Source: Alloyangia pacifica | GTDB taxonomy: Bacteria > Pseudomonadota > Alphaproteobacteria > Rhodobacterales > Rhodobacteraceae | Direction: 5' to 3' | Assembly: GCF_003111685.1 (NCBI RefSeq) | Contig: NZ_CP022189.1 | Location: 324,001 to 388,000 of the forward strand | DNA: 64,000 nucleotides | Part shown: in pieces, positions 53,738 through 62,997 of the stretch | Numbering within the stretch: the first letter of the stretch is position 1 | How the letters are laid out: the number at the start of each line of letters is the position of its first letter | Made by a program: the position numbers and the translations under genes | Notes under the pieces: model-generated | What the model was told of the DNA's origin: nothing | What the model saw: the letters and a program-made list of their open reading frames with translations, nothing else | Database searches by the model: none

Positions 53738-53786
53738 GGGACACCCTTCCCCAACGAAGGGCGACTATCTGTAAGGTTAGAGATAA
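53738..53786 (+). ncRNA. Structured serC leader, candidate 'serC' cis-regulatory RNA motif
   Basis: Two hairpins occupy the 50-nt leader. The first is CCCTTC/GAAGGG (53744-53761) with loop CCCAAC. The second is TATCT/AGATA (53766-53785), whose loop holds GTAAGG, the likely Shine-Dalgarno. The start codon follows directly. A conserved 'serC motif' upstream of serC is described in alphaproteobacteria. Placement and two-hairpin form agree; the match was not tested with a covariance model. Confidence 0.6.
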
Positions 53787-54941
53787 ATGGCTAGACCCCA
53801 ACCGTCCGCGCGGCCGGCAAACCCGCGCTTTTCTTCCGGCCCCTGTGCCAAGATCCCCCATTTCTCGCTGGACATGCTGTCCGATGCTCCGCTCGGTCGT
53901 TCGCACCGCGCCAAGGTCGGCAAGGACAAGCTGAAGGCTGCCATCGAAGGCACCCGCGAGATCCTGAACATTCCCGCCGACTACAAGATCGGCATCGTCC
54001 CCGCCTCGGACACCGGTGCGGTTGAAATGGCGATGTGGTCGATGCTCGGCGCCCGCAAGGCCGAGATGCTGGCCTGGGAATCCTTCGGCGCGGGCTGGGT
54101 CACCGATGTGGTGAAACAGCTGAAGATCGACGCCGAGGTGAAGACCGCCGACTACGGCCAGATCGTCGACCTCGCGACGGTGAACTTCGACAATGACGTC
54201 GTCTTCACCTGGAACGGCACCACCTCGGGCGTGCGCGTTCCCAGCGGCGACGCGATCCCCGCAGACCGCGCCGGCCTGACCATCTGCGACGCGACCTCGG
54301 CCGCCTTCGCGCAGGACTTGCCCTGGGACAAGCTCGACGTCACCACCTTCTCCTGGCAGAAGGTGATGGGCGGCGAAGCGGCGCACGGTATCCTCGTGCT
54401 GAGCCCCCGCGCCGTCGAGCGGCTGGAAAACTACACCCCCGCCTGGCCGCTGCCGAAGATCTTCCGCCTCACAAAGGGCGGCAAGCTGATCGAGGGCATC
54501 TTCGTCGGCGAGACGATCAACACCCCGTCGATGCTGGCGGTCGAGGATTACCTCGTCGCGCTCGAGTGGGCGCGCAAGGTCGGTGGCCTCAAGGGGCTGC
54601 AGGAGCGGGCGGACACCAACGCAAAGGTTCTCTGGGACTTCTGCGATCGTCACGACTGGATCGCCAACCTCGCCGAGGATGATGCCACCCGGTCCAATAC
54701 CTCGGTGTGCCTGAAGTTCGCCGACGACCGGATCAAGGATGGCGCGGCCTTTGCCAAGGCGGTGGCTAAGAAGCTCGAGACCTACCACGTCGCCTACGAC
54801 ATCGGTGCCTATCGCGACGCCCCGGCGGGCCTGCGCATCTGGTGCGGTGCCACCGTGGAAAGCGCCGACATCGAGGCGCTGACGCTGTGGCTCGAATGGG
54901 CCTTCGAGACCGAGATCGAGGCACAGGCCGAGACGGCCTGA
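53787..54941 (+). CDS. serC: Phosphoserine aminotransferase (alphaproteobacterial type)
   Basis: The 384-residue PLP enzyme converts 3-phosphohydroxypyruvate to phosphoserine. It has the N-terminal [36 protein letters not shown] and the PLP lysine in [16 protein letters not shown] (about residue 191). The sequence is the diverged type found in alphaproteobacteria. It is followed by serA 86 bp later, so two of the three serine-synthesis enzymes are in one unit under the leader. Confidence 0.96.
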   Translation: MARPQPSARPANPRFSSGPCAKIPHFSLDMLSDAPLGRSHRAKVGKDKLKAAIEGTREILNIPADYKIGIVPASDTGAVEMAMWSMLGARKAEMLAWESFGAGWVTDVVKQLKIDAEVKTADYGQIVDLATVNFDNDVVFTWNGTTSGVRVPSGDAIPADRAGLTICDATSAAFAQDLPWDKLDVTTFSWQKVMGGEAAHGILVLSPRAVERLENYTPAWPLPKIFRLTKGGKLIEGIFVGETINTPSMLAVEDYLVALEWARKVGGLKGLQERADTNAKVLWDFCDRHDWIANLAEDDATRSNTSVCLKFADDRIKDGAAFAKAVAKKLETYHVAYDIGAYRDAPAGLRIWCGATVESADIEALTLWLEWAFETEIEAQAETA

Positions 54942-55027
54942 TCCCCAAGATTTGACGAAATCGCGGGACCGCGCGGGCGGTCCCGTCTCTCCTCGCATCC
55001 AGATTTTCCCCCGAAAGGACCGCTGTC

Positions 55028-56623
55028 ATGGCTCCCAAGGTTCTCATCTCCGACAAGCTTTCCGACGCTGCCGTTCAGATCTTCCGCGATCGCGGTATCG
55101 AGGTCGATTTCCGCCCCGAGCTGGGCAAGGACAAGGAGGCGCTCGCCGCCGTGATTGGCGACTACGATGGTCTCGCCATCCGCTCGGCCACCAAGGTCAC
55201 CCCCTCGATCCTCGAGAATGCCACTCGACTGAAGGTCGTCGGCCGCGCGGGCATCGGCACCGACAATATCGACAAGGAAGCCGCGTCGAAGAAGGGTGTC
55301 ATCGTGATGAACACCCCCTTTGGCAACATGATCACCACTGCCGAGCACGCCATCGCGATGATGTTCGCCGTCGCCCGCCAGCTGCCCGAGGCCTCCGCCT
55401 CGACCCACGCAGGCAAGTGGGAAAAGTCGAAGTTCATGGGCGTCGAGCTGACCGGCAAGACCCTCGGCGTGATCGGTGCCGGCAACATCGGCGGCATCGT
55501 CTGCGACCGGGCCCGCGGCCTGAAGATGAAGGTCGTGGCCTATGATCCCTTCCTGGGCCACGAGAAGGCCGACAAGATGGGTGTGGAGAAGGTCGAGCTC
55601 GACGAACTGCTGGCACGCGCCGACTTCATCACGCTGCACGTGCCGCTGACCGACCAGACCCGCAACATCCTTGGCCGCGAGAACCTCGCGAAGACCAAGA
55701 AGGGCGTGCGGATCATCAACTGCGCCCGCGGTGGCCTTGTCGACGAGGAGGCACTGGCCGAGCTGCTGAAGTCGGGCCACGTCGCCGGCGCCGCCTTCGA
55801 CGTCTTCGCCCAGGAGCCCGCCACCGAGAACCCGCTGTTCAATCTGCCCAACGTGGTCTGCACACCGCACCTTGGCGCCTCGACCACCGAAGCTCAGGAG
55901 AACGTCGCGCTGCAGGTGGCCGAACAGATGGCCGACTACCTGCTGACGGGTGCCGTGACCAACGCGCTGAACATGCCCTCGGTGACGGCCGAGGAAGCCA
56001 AGGTCATGGGGCCGTGGATCAAGCTTGCTGGCCACCTCGGCAATTTCATCGGCCAGATGACCGACGAGGCGATTACCGCGATCAACATCCTCTATGATGG
56101 CTCTGTTGCCGAGATGAACCTGCCGGCGCTGAACTGCTCGCTGATCGCAGGCATCATGAAGACCATCTCGCCCGAGGTGAACATGGTCTCGGCCCCGGTG
56201 ATCGCGAAGGAGCGCGGCATCCAGATCTCGACCACCAACCAGGAACAGTCGGGCGCCTTCGACGGCTACATCAAGGTGACCGTGGTCACCGAGAAGCGCG
56301 AGCGTTCGGTCGCGGGCACCGTGTTCTCGGATGGCAAACCGCGCTTCATCCAGATCAAGGGCATCAACATCGAGGCCGAGGTGGGAGAGCACATGCTCTA
56401 CACCACCAACAAGGACGTGCCGGGCATCATCGGCAAGCTGGGCTCGATGCTGGGCGACCACAAGGTCAACCTCGCGAACTTCACTCTCGGCCGCGCCGCG
56501 GCGGGGGGCGAGGCGATCGCCATTGCCTACCTCGACGAGGCGATCGACGAGGGCGTGGTGTCCGCGCTGCGCGATACCGGCCTCTTCCAGCAGGTGAAAC
56601 CGTTGGAATTCGAAGTCGCCTGA
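55028..56623 (+). CDS. serA: D-3-phosphoglycerate dehydrogenase
   Basis: The 531-residue long-form SerA has the NAD motif GKTLGVIGAGNIGGIVCDRA (about 145), the catalytic Arg in INCARGGLVDEEAL, Glu and His in TPHLGASTTEAQEN (about 285), an intervening ASB domain and a C-terminal ACT domain (about 455-530) for likely serine feedback. It commits 3-phosphoglycerate to serine. AAAGGA precedes the ATG. A strong terminator follows. Confidence 0.97.
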   Translation: MAPKVLISDKLSDAAVQIFRDRGIEVDFRPELGKDKEALAAVIGDYDGLAIRSATKVTPSILENATRLKVVGRAGIGTDNIDKEAASKKGVIVMNTPFGNMITTAEHAIAMMFAVARQLPEASASTHAGKWEKSKFMGVELTGKTLGVIGAGNIGGIVCDRARGLKMKVVAYDPFLGHEKADKMGVEKVELDELLARADFITLHVPLTDQTRNILGRENLAKTKKGVRIINCARGGLVDEEALAELLKSGHVAGAAFDVFAQEPATENPLFNLPNVVCTPHLGASTTEAQENVALQVAEQMADYLLTGAVTNALNMPSVTAEEAKVMGPWIKLAGHLGNFIGQMTDEAITAINILYDGSVAEMNLPALNCSLIAGIMKTISPEVNMVSAPVIAKERGIQISTTNQEQSGAFDGYIKVTVVTEKRERSVAGTVFSDGKPRFIQIKGINIEAEVGEHMLYTTNKDVPGIIGKLGSMLGDHKVNLANFTLGRAAAGGEAIAIAYLDEAIDEGVVSALRDTGLFQQVKPLEFEVA

Positions 56624-56667
56624 TAAGAAGGCCAAAGGCCGAAGGTACGACAGGGACAGAGAAGACA

Positions 56668-56694
56668 GGGGCGCCTCGCGGGGCGCCCCTTTTT
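56668..56694 (+). terminator. Rho-independent terminator of serC-serA
   Basis: A perfect 8-bp stem GGGGCGCC/GGCGCCCC around TCGCGG is followed by TTTTT, 45 bp past the serA stop. Confidence 0.87.
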
Positions 56695-56791
56695 CGTGAG
56701 GTCGCGCCCCTGCGCAGGTTTAGCGGTGCGCCCGCCCTTGCCTCCCCCGGCGCCGGGGTCCAAGTAGACCCTACGGAAAGGACCTCTCATC

Positions 56792-57508
56792 ATGCCCATA
56801 TTCGTCATCGGTGACATTCATGGCCATATCGACCGGCTACATGAAGCGCTCGAGTACATCGCAAACGACGCCCACGCCGGCGCGCCCATCGTCTTCCTGG
56901 GCGATTACGTCGACCGCGGACCCGACTCCCGCGCGGTGATCGAGTTGCTGATGCAGGGGCAGGCCGAGGGCCGGCCCTGGACCTGCCTGATGGGCAACCA
57001 CGACCGCTTCCTGCTCCGCTACCTGGGCAATCCGCGCTACATGGACCCCAACGTTTCGCGTCCGCTGCTCTGGACCGATCCGCCGCTGGGCGGGGCGCGC
57101 ACGCTGGCCTCTTACGGAGTGGATGTGAGCGAGGGGCGCGACCTTAACGACATCCATGCCGATGCGCTGGAGGCGGTCCCACAGGCCCACCGCGACTGGA
57201 TCGCGAACCTGCCGCGTCTGCATGAGACCGAAGAGCACATCTTCGTCCACGCCGGGCTGCGACCGGGGGTGCTGCTGAACTACCAGAAGGAGGATGATCT
57301 GGTGTGGATCCGCGCGCCCTTCCTCGACTGGCAGGGCGATTGGGGGCGGCTGGTGGTGCATGGCCACACGGCGCTCGACGCGCCGCAGCTCTATTCGAAC
57401 CGTCTCAACATGGATGGCGGAGCAGGCTACGGGCGTCCGCTCCGACCGGGTCTGCTACTGGGCCCCGAGGCCTTTGTGCTCGGCCCCGGAGGACGCGTCC
57501 GGCTTTAG
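56792..57508 (+). CDS. Metallophosphoesterase (serine/threonine phosphatase-like)
   Basis: The 238-residue protein has the PPP-type metal motifs GDIHGHIDRL (residue 7), GDYVDRGPDS (about 37), MGNHDRFLL (about 67) and VVHGHTALDAP (about 191), plus FVHAGLRPG. It resembles small bacterial protein phosphatases and Ap4A hydrolase-like enzymes; the substrate is open. The last 54 bp overlap the 3' end of the convergent SulP gene. Confidence 0.92.
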   Translation: MPIFVIGDIHGHIDRLHEALEYIANDAHAGAPIVFLGDYVDRGPDSRAVIELLMQGQAEGRPWTCLMGNHDRFLLRYLGNPRYMDPNVSRPLLWTDPPLGGARTLASYGVDVSEGRDLNDIHADALEAVPQAHRDWIANLPRLHETEEHIFVHAGLRPGVLLNYQKEDDLVWIRAPFLDWQGDWGRLVVHGHTALDAPQLYSNRLNMDGGAGYGRPLRPGLLLGPEAFVLGPGGRVRL

Positions 57509-59212
57509 GACACACCAGGCCTCGTATTGCGACAGGAACACCTGCCCGGAGAGTTCGTGCAGGAAGTGAGAGCGCTTGAGTCGGTCCATCACCGGGCCCT
57601 TCACCTCGGTCAGGTGCAGGGTGATACCCTGTTCCGACAGGCGCCGGTTGATCTCTTCCAGCGTCTCCAGCGCGCTCATGTCGACCTCGTTCACCGCCGG
57701 GAACATCAGCACCACGTGGCGCAGGTTCTGGCACTCGGCGACGCGGCTCAGCACGTATTCCTCGAGAAAGCGCGCGTTGACGAAATAGAGGCTCTCGTCC
57801 ACCCGCAGGGTCAGCACGCCCGGCAGGGTCTCGACCTCGTGGCGCAGCACGTTGCGGAAGTGATGTGTGCCCGGCACCAGACCGACCTCGGCCACATGCG
57901 GCTTGGACGTCTTGTAGAGATGCAGCAGGATCGACAGCAGCACACCCGCCGAGACGCCGACCTCGACGCCGACAAGCAGGGTCAGCACGATGGTGGCTGA
58001 AACGGCGGTGAAGTCGACCTTGGAGTAGGTCCAGGTCTTCTTGAGGATCGAGAAATCGACGAGGCTCAGCACCGCGACGATGATCGTAGCGGCCAGCGTG
58101 GCCTTGGGCAGGAAGAACAACAGCGGCGTCAGGAGCAGCGTCGCAAGGCCGATCCCCACGGCGGTATAGGCGCCCGCGGCGGGGGTCTCGGCGCCCGCGT
58201 CGAAGTTCACCACCGAGCGCGAGAAGCCCCCCGTGACCGGGAAGCCGCCCGAGAGCGCCGAGCCGATGTTCGAGGCGCCGAGGCCAACCAGTTCCTGGTC
58301 CGGATCGATCCGCTGGCGGCGCTTTGCGGCGAGGGTCTGGGCGACCGAGACCGACTCCACGAAGCCGATGATCGAGATCAGGATCGCTGGCATCAGCAGC
58401 GTCTTCCACATGCCCAGGTCAAAGGAGGGCACCGAGAAGGGCGGCAGGCCCGTCGGCACATCTCCTACGACCTTCACACCCATCTCGTTCAGGCCGAGAC
58501 CCCAGGTGAGCAGCGTGGTCACAGCAACCGCGGCGACGGGTCCGGCCTTTGCGAGGATATCGGCCATCCGCGGACCGAACCCCATCTTCCGGAGCATCGG
58601 CTTCAGCCCTTTGCGGACCCAGAACAGGAAGGCCGTGGCGGCGACCCCGATTGCCAGTGTGATGCCGTTGGTCTCGGGCAGGTGGGCAATCAGCGCGCCG
58701 ACAAGATCGACCAGCGTGTGGCCCTCGGCGCTGATGCCGAAGATATGCTTGAGCTGCGAGGCGGCGATCAGCACGCCCGAGGCGGTGATGAAACCGGCGA
58801 TCACCGGGTGGCTGAGGAAGTTGGCCAAAAAGCCGAGGCGCAGCACACCAATGGCCACCAGAAAGACGCCGGAGATGAAGGCCAGGGTGACCGCGGCGAG
58901 CGCGATCTGCGCGGGATCGCTGAGCCCGAGCTGCCCGATCGCCGCGGCGGTCATCAGCGACACCACGGCCACGGGGCCCACGGCCAGCGCCCGGCTGGTG
59001 CCGAAGATCGCATAGGCCACCAGCGGCAGGATCGAGGCATAAAGCCCCATCTCGGCGGGCAGCCCGGCAAGCAGGGCATAGGCCAGCGACTGCGGGATCA
59101 GCATGATTGTCACGATGACCGCGGCCACGAGGTCCGAGGTCGCAGTGTCTCGATCGTAGGTTCGCGCCCAGTCGAGGATCGGCAGGTAGCGGGTCAGGCG
59201 GGGAAGTCGCAT
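57455..59212 (-). CDS. SulP family anion transporter with STAS domain
   Basis: The 585-residue protein has about 11-14 hydrophobic segments with SulP marks (IPQSLAYALLAGLPAEMGLY near residue 45, GSALSGGFPVTGGFSRSVVN near 320) and a cytoplasmic STAS domain (about 440-570, LYFVNARFLEEYV). Family members carry sulfate, bicarbonate or other anions; the substrate here is not predictable. I start at ATG 59212 (MRLPRLTRYLP) because AGGA lies eight bases upstream. The 3' end overlaps the phosphoesterase gene. Confidence 0.93.
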   Translation of the reverse strand: MRLPRLTRYLPILDWARTYDRDTATSDLVAAVIVTIMLIPQSLAYALLAGLPAEMGLYASILPLVAYAIFGTSRALAVGPVAVVSLMTAAAIGQLGLSDPAQIALAAVTLAFISGVFLVAIGVLRLGFLANFLSHPVIAGFITASGVLIAASQLKHIFGISAEGHTLVDLVGALIAHLPETNGITLAIGVAATAFLFWVRKGLKPMLRKMGFGPRMADILAKAGPVAAVAVTTLLTWGLGLNEMGVKVVGDVPTGLPPFSVPSFDLGMWKTLLMPAILISIIGFVESVSVAQTLAAKRRQRIDPDQELVGLGASNIGSALSGGFPVTGGFSRSVVNFDAGAETPAAGAYTAVGIGLATLLLTPLLFFLPKATLAATIIVAVLSLVDFSILKKTWTYSKVDFTAVSATIVLTLLVGVEVGVSAGVLLSILLHLYKTSKPHVAEVGLVPGTHHFRNVLRHEVETLPGVLTLRVDESLYFVNARFLEEYVLSRVAECQNLRHVVLMFPAVNEVDMSALETLEEINRRLSEQGITLHLTEVKGPVMDRLKRSHFLHELSGQVFLSQYEAWCVLKPDASSGAEHKGLGAQ

Positions 59213-59262
59213 GGGCAAGGTCCTGAATTGCGCGTTCCCCAAGAGGAGTCGGGGATGTGATA

Positions 59263-59292
59263 CCTATATATTCAATAAAGGGAATTTGTGAA
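59263..59292 (-). promoter_or_regulatory. Candidate promoter of the SulP gene
   Basis: On the minus strand TTCACA (59287-59292) and TATAGG (59263-59268) are 18 bp apart in an unusually AT-rich patch. The start would lie about 45 bp before the ATG. Confidence 0.4.
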
Positions 59293-59654
59293 GGGCGAAA
59301 CTCATGTTCCGCGGCAATTCCATCGCGAAGAACATTGTCCGCGTAAAGGTTTAATTTCCAGAAGAATATCTTGCCTAGACCCTCACGATCTGGGAACTGC
59401 CCAGCCACGTTCTCCCGCCCAGCGAGACCGTCCAGGTCACCAGCGGCAGAGGCTTCTCCTAACCAGCTTAGCCGGGCGCGCCGACTTGGGCCCGTCATTC
59501 GGCAATGTCGTTGGTGTCTTGCGAATGTCGGCGAGGTGTCTTTCCAAGCGGATCGGCAAGAAGCACAGACGTCCAAGATACCCGTGGTTGTGGCTCGGCG
59601 CAGGCTGCCCGATCACGGTGTATCAGGGGAGATCCTCGGGTCCGGAACCCGCAA
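59293..59654. other. Intergenic stretch with no gene recognised
   Basis: Between the SulP promoter and the rpmE terminator I find no ORF with sensible composition, no tRNA-like element and no strong repeat. The part near 59320-59380 is AT-richer than the surroundings, which may reflect a decayed sequence or control region. Confidence 0.4.
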
Positions 59655-59684
59655 AGAAAAACGCCGCCCCGAGGGACGGCGTTT
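59655..59684 (-). terminator. Rho-independent terminator of rplS-rpmE
   Basis: On the minus strand AACGCCGTCCC pairs with GGGGCGGCGTT (one mismatch) and is followed by TTTTC. It lies 24 bp past the rpmE stop. Confidence 0.8.
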
Positions 59685-59707
59685 TCCGAAATCCGGAAGG
59701 GATGGGA

Positions 59708-59929
59708 TCAGAAGCCCAGGCCTTCGTATTTCTTCTTGAACTTCGACACGCGGCCGCCGGCGTCCAGCAGACGCGACGAGCCACCGGTCCAGGCCGGGTG
59801 CACGGTCGGGTCGATGTCGAGAGACATCTGGTCGCCTTCCTTGCCCCAGGTCGAACGGGTCTGGTAGATGGTGCCGTCGGTCATCTTGACGTCGATGACG
59901 TGATAGTCGGGGTGGATGCCCTTTTTCAT
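59708..59929 (-). CDS. rpmE: 50S ribosomal protein L31 (bL31)
   Basis: The 73-residue protein starts [19 protein letters not shown], with [21 protein letters not shown], typical of L31. The zinc-binding cysteines of C+ L31 are absent, so this is a zinc-independent form, common in this group. It starts 11 bp after rplS and is co-transcribed with it. Confidence 0.96.
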   Translation of the reverse strand: MKKGIHPDYHVIDVKMTDGTIYQTRSTWGKEGDQMSLDIDPTVHPAWTGGSSRLLDAGGRVSKFKKKYEGLGF

Positions 59930-59940
59930 AACGGCTCTCC

Positions 59941-60324
59941 TTATGCGTCGGCGCCGGCGAGCGGCTTGTAGTTGGTCTGCTCTGCGATACGGGCGGATTT
60001 GCCGCGACGCGAACGCAGGTAGTACAGCTTGGCGCGACGGACCTTGCCGCGGCGCACCACCTCGATCGAGTCGATGTTGGTGGCATAGAGCGGGAAGACG
60101 CGCTCGACGCCCTCACCGAAGGAAATCTTGCGGACGGTGAACGAGCCGGCGATGCCCTTGCCGTTCTTACGGCTGATGCAGACGCCTTCGTAGTTCTGCA
60201 CGCGGGTACGCGTACCTTCGGTCACCTTGTAGCCGACGCGCACGGTGTCGCCGGGCTTGAAGTCAGGGATGGTTTTCCCCAGGGCGGCAATTTGCTCCGC
60301 CTCGAGCTGTGCGATCAGATCCAT
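59941..60324 (-). CDS. rplS: 50S ribosomal protein L19 (bL19)
   Basis: The 127-residue protein has the L19 core: [55 protein letters not shown] and [16 protein letters not shown]. It lies at the 30S-50S interface. I start at ATG 60324, the usual N-terminus [12 protein letters not shown] with AGGAGAG upstream. It has its own promoter about 220 bp upstream, apart from trmD. Confidence 0.96.
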   Translation of the reverse strand: MDLIAQLEAEQIAALGKTIPDFKPGDTVRVGYKVTEGTRTRVQNYEGVCISRKNGKGIAGSFTVRKISFGEGVERVFPLYATNIDSIEVVRRGKVRRAKLYYLRSRRGKSARIAEQTNYKPLAGADA

Positions 60325-60541
60325 CTGACGCTCTCCTATCTGCTCACGGTTTTTCCCGTGAAGGTGTCGCGTTCTCAGAGCTCCGTGTCTTCGACCGGGT
60401 CCGCCTTGGCGCCCGCGGGAGGTAACAACATCTTTGTCTTCTGGGTGGCCAGAGGCCGCGTCCGGACCGCTCGGGCCGCGCCGAAGAAACGCGAGAGGCG
60501 GGAACGGACGAGTCCACGAGTCGCCGAGCGGCGTCGTGGAT
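60325..60541 (-). other. Long 5' leader of rplS
   Basis: From the predicted start near 60541 to the rplS ATG there are about 217 nt with no credible ORF. Short inverted repeats such as ACGGG...CCCGT-type pairs occur near the ATG, but I see no known ribosomal-protein leader fold. A role in autogenous control is possible. Confidence 0.35.
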
Positions 60542-60547
60542 TGGCGC

Positions 60548-60576
60548 CATATAGGCGCGGAAGGGCGCTGGATCAA
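60548..60576 (-). promoter_or_regulatory. Promoter of rplS-rpmE
   Basis: On the minus strand TTGATC (60571-60576) and TATATG (60548-60553) are separated by exactly 17 bp. This is one of the best sigma-70-like matches in the window. Confidence 0.6.
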
Positions 60577-60610
60577 GGGAAAACTGCGGGTTTGGGCCCG
60601 CGTGAGCGCG

Positions 60611-60671
60611 GGCAGGGGCGAGGCGCGCTGCCCCTCGCGATCCACGGGATATTTGGGTCTAGAAGAGGGGC
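60611..60671 (+). repeat. Bipartite intergenic repeat, copy 4
   Basis: Block one is AGGGGCGAGGCGCGCTGCCC followed by CTCGCG. Block two is ACGGGATATTTGGGTCTAGA followed by AGAGGGG. It lies between trmD and the rplS promoter, antisense to both genes. Confidence 0.55.
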
Positions 60672-60678
60672 CGCGCGG

Positions 60679-61488
60679 TCAGGATTTGTCCTGTGCGGCG
60701 CGCGCCTCGTGCGCCTGCCAGAGATCGGGGCGGCGGGCGCGGGTGATCTCTTCGGATTGCGCGCGGCGCCAGGCCTCGATCGCGGCGTGGTTGCCCGACA
60801 GCAGCACGTCGGGGATGCGGTGACCCTGCCAGTCGGCCGGTCGGGTGTATTGCGGATGCTCAAGCAGCCCGTTGGAGAAACTCTCTTCCTCGGTCGAGGA
60901 GGCATTGCCGAGCACGCCGGGGATCAGCCGGATGGTCGCGTCAAGCAGCATCTGCGCGGCGATCTCGCCGCCGGTGAGGACGAAGTCGCCGAGCGAGACC
61001 TCGATGATCTGGTAATGGTCGATCACCCGCTGGTCGAGACCCTCGAAACGGCCACAGATCAGCGTGACGCCGGGCTCCTGCGCCAAGCGCTGCGCCATCT
61101 GCTGGTCGAAGCGGCGGCCGCGCGGGCTGAGGTAGATTAGCGGCGCGCGGGCGGGCATGCGGGCGCGGGCGTGTTCGATGGCCCGGCCCATCACGTCGGG
61201 GCGCAGCACCATGCCAGCGCCACCGCCGGCGGGGGTGTCGTCGACGTTACGGTGCCTGCCCTCGCCGAACTCGCGCAGCGCGACGGTGCTGAGCTGCCAC
61301 AGCCCATCCTGCAAGGCGCGGCCGGTAAGCGAATGGCCCAGCACGCCGGGGAAAGCATCGGGCAGCAGGGTGATCACCTGCGCCTGAAAGGCGCGGGCGA
61401 GCTCCGGGGCCTCGGTCATCAGCTCGCGCGGCGTCAGGCTGGGTCGGATGGTCTTGCGGCCCGAGGCGCGCTGCGGTGTGTCGGTCAT
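60679..61488 (-). CDS. trmD: tRNA (guanine-N1-)-methyltransferase
   Basis: The 269-residue SPOUT enzyme methylates G37 of tRNAs. It has QVITLLPDAFPGVLGHSLTG, NVDDTPAGGGAGMVLRPDV, the knot segment ICGRFEGLDQRVID with LGDFVLTGGE, and YTRPADWQGHRIPDVLLSGN. It carries about 31 extra N-terminal residues compared with E. coli TrmD, basic and probably disordered; a second ATG at residue 24 is possible. I recall such extensions in other Rhodobacteraceae. Confidence 0.95.
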   Translation of the reverse strand: MTDTPQRASGRKTIRPSLTPRELMTEAPELARAFQAQVITLLPDAFPGVLGHSLTGRALQDGLWQLSTVALREFGEGRHRNVDDTPAGGGAGMVLRPDVMGRAIEHARARMPARAPLIYLSPRGRRFDQQMAQRLAQEPGVTLICGRFEGLDQRVIDHYQIIEVSLGDFVLTGGEIAAQMLLDATIRLIPGVLGNASSTEEESFSNGLLEHPQYTRPADWQGHRIPDVLLSGNHAAIEAWRRAQSEEITRARRPDLWQAHEARAAQDKS

Positions 61489-61600
61489 GTCGGGTATCCT
61501 TCGCGCCCCTCTGGATCGCGCCCCCGTCTAGCGGCGGAGCGTCCGCGGCTCAAGCCATGGAGTTCGGACCGGGACGGATAGCAGGGGCGGGCCGATGGAA

Positions 61601-62191
61601 TCAGCCGCCGGCCGAGAGGGGCGTGTGCGCGGTGGTGGCCGCGGCATGCTGCACCGCAATCCGGCGCAGCCGGTCGTGCAGGTCGAGCACCATGTCCGGC
61701 AGCCGGAAGCACCGGGCGAGGCCCCCGGCGCGCTCGGGCGTCGCCCGCAGGAGCGTGACCAGCAGCCACAACTCGGTAACCCCGCGAGGGGTGAGCTCGG
61801 CGGCGCTGCGGGCGCGGTGGCAGGCGAGCCCGCGTTCGAGAATGCGCCGGAGCGCGTATTCGGGGCTTTCCGGTTGCGTGCCAAGGGGCGCCGGGCTGCT
61901 CAGCAGACGGGCCAGCTCGGCGCGCATCTGCCGCACGGGCGGGAGCGGCAGGGGTGGGCGGCGCAGCGCGCGGCGGGTCAGCAGGACGGGCCGCGCAGCG
62001 CGGAACCGGCGCAGCGAGGCGCGCCCCGCAAGCGCCGCCAACAGGCCAAGCAGCCAAAGCGCGGCGAAAAGAAAAAGCCGCTCATGACCCAGGGCCGGCG
62101 CAACGGCTGCAACACTCAGGCTGGCGATAAGACAAAGGAGGAGAAACGGCGCATACCGCGCCCGCAGGCCAAGACGGACCACTGAAAACAC
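61601..62191 (-). CDS. Hypothetical membrane protein between rimM and trmD
   Basis: The protein (about 196 residues) has two close N-terminal hydrophobic segments (FLLLCLIASLSVAAVAPALG and LFLFAALWLLGLLAALAG), then a long arginine-rich cytoplasmic part. I recognise no family. The start is unsure: I use GTG 62191, which has GAGG nine bases upstream; the frame is open to GTG 62230. Unannotated genes at this position occur in relatives as I recall, but strong Arg/Ala/Leu bias makes a false ORF possible. Confidence 0.5.
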   Translation of the reverse strand: MFSVVRLGLRARYAPFLLLCLIASLSVAAVAPALGHERLFLFAALWLLGLLAALAGRASLRRFRAARPVLLTRRALRRPPLPLPPVRQMRAELARLLSSPAPLGTQPESPEYALRRILERGLACHRARSAAELTPRGVTELWLLVTLLRATPERAGGLARCFRLPDMVLDLHDRLRRIAVQHAAATTAHTPLSAGG

Positions 62192-62381
62192 AACACCAAA
62201 CCTCGGGACGAAACATTGGGTTAAGAACACTGGCGTAAGCCTAGCATAGCCCCTTGGGATTCTGGACAGAATTCACCAAAGACCCGGAATCATCACCTTT
62301 TGGGGAACAATCGGTGAGTTTCGGCCTCCTCGTTTCCGGGGCGCGGGACTTCTCGGTGTCCGGTCGCAGCCCGGTGCAGGG

Positions 62382-62888
62382 TTATTCCAGCAACCCCTCG
62401 GGTGGGTCTGCGATGATCCGGCCAGAGGCAAGGTCGACGGTCGGCACCACCGCGCGGGTGAAGGGCAGCAGGACCGTGGAGGAAGCGCCGGGCACGATCA
62501 GCTCGAGCAGGTCCGAGGCGCCGTGGTTGAGCACCGCCTTCACCTTGCCGATCTCGGCGCCGCCGGTGTCGAGAACGGTCAGCCCAATCAGGTCGGTATA
62601 GTAATATTCGTCGTCGGGGAGGTCAGGCAGCCGGTCGCGGGGTGCAAAAAGCTGCAGCCCCTTCAGGGCGTCAGCCTCTTCCTTGGTACGCACGTCCGAG
62701 AGTCGCGCGGCAAAGCCGCCCTTCAGCGGGCGGGTGATCTGCAGATCGAAGCTGCGGCTGCCGTCCTCGGAGGTGAGCGGGGCATAATCGGCAATCGCCT
62801 CGGGGTCGGCGGTGTAGCTCTTTAGCCGCACCTCGCCATGCACGCCGAAGGCGCCGCCCAGAACGCCGACACAGATCATCTCGTCCAC
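62382..62888 (-). CDS. rimM: 16S rRNA processing protein RimM
   Basis: The 168-residue protein has the N-terminal RimM beta-barrel with [22 protein letters not shown] and the C-terminal PRC-like domain with [14 protein letters not shown] and [15 protein letters not shown]. It helps assemble the 30S head domain and binds S19. Start ATG 62888 or 62879. It belongs to the rpsP-rimM-trmD-rplS set but is separated from the probable rpsP by mipA. Confidence 0.95.
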   Translation of the reverse strand: MDEMICVGVLGGAFGVHGEVRLKSYTADPEAIADYAPLTSEDGSRSFDLQITRPLKGGFAARLSDVRTKEEADALKGLQLFAPRDRLPDLPDDEYYYTDLIGLTVLDTGGAEIGKVKAVLNHGASDLLELIVPGASSTVLLPFTRAVVPTVDLASGRIIADPPEGLLE

Positions 62889-62997
62889 TTCGATGCGCCT
62901 CCCGTCATTGCGCTTGTCCGGCCCGATGCGCGGGGCGCCGGGGCCGGTGAGGGCGGGGATAGCGCGACCTGGCCCGCTTGTGCAATCTCCGAAAGGC

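Noticed and set aside
59288..59971. A 227-codon plus-strand frame between the SulP gene and L31
   Set aside because: It runs through the rpmE terminator and the antisense of rpmE, and has no recognisable protein sequence.
61488..61600. A possible short gene between trmD and the hypothetical membrane protein
   Set aside because: The 112-bp gap has no start with a ribosome site and no ORF of protein-like composition.
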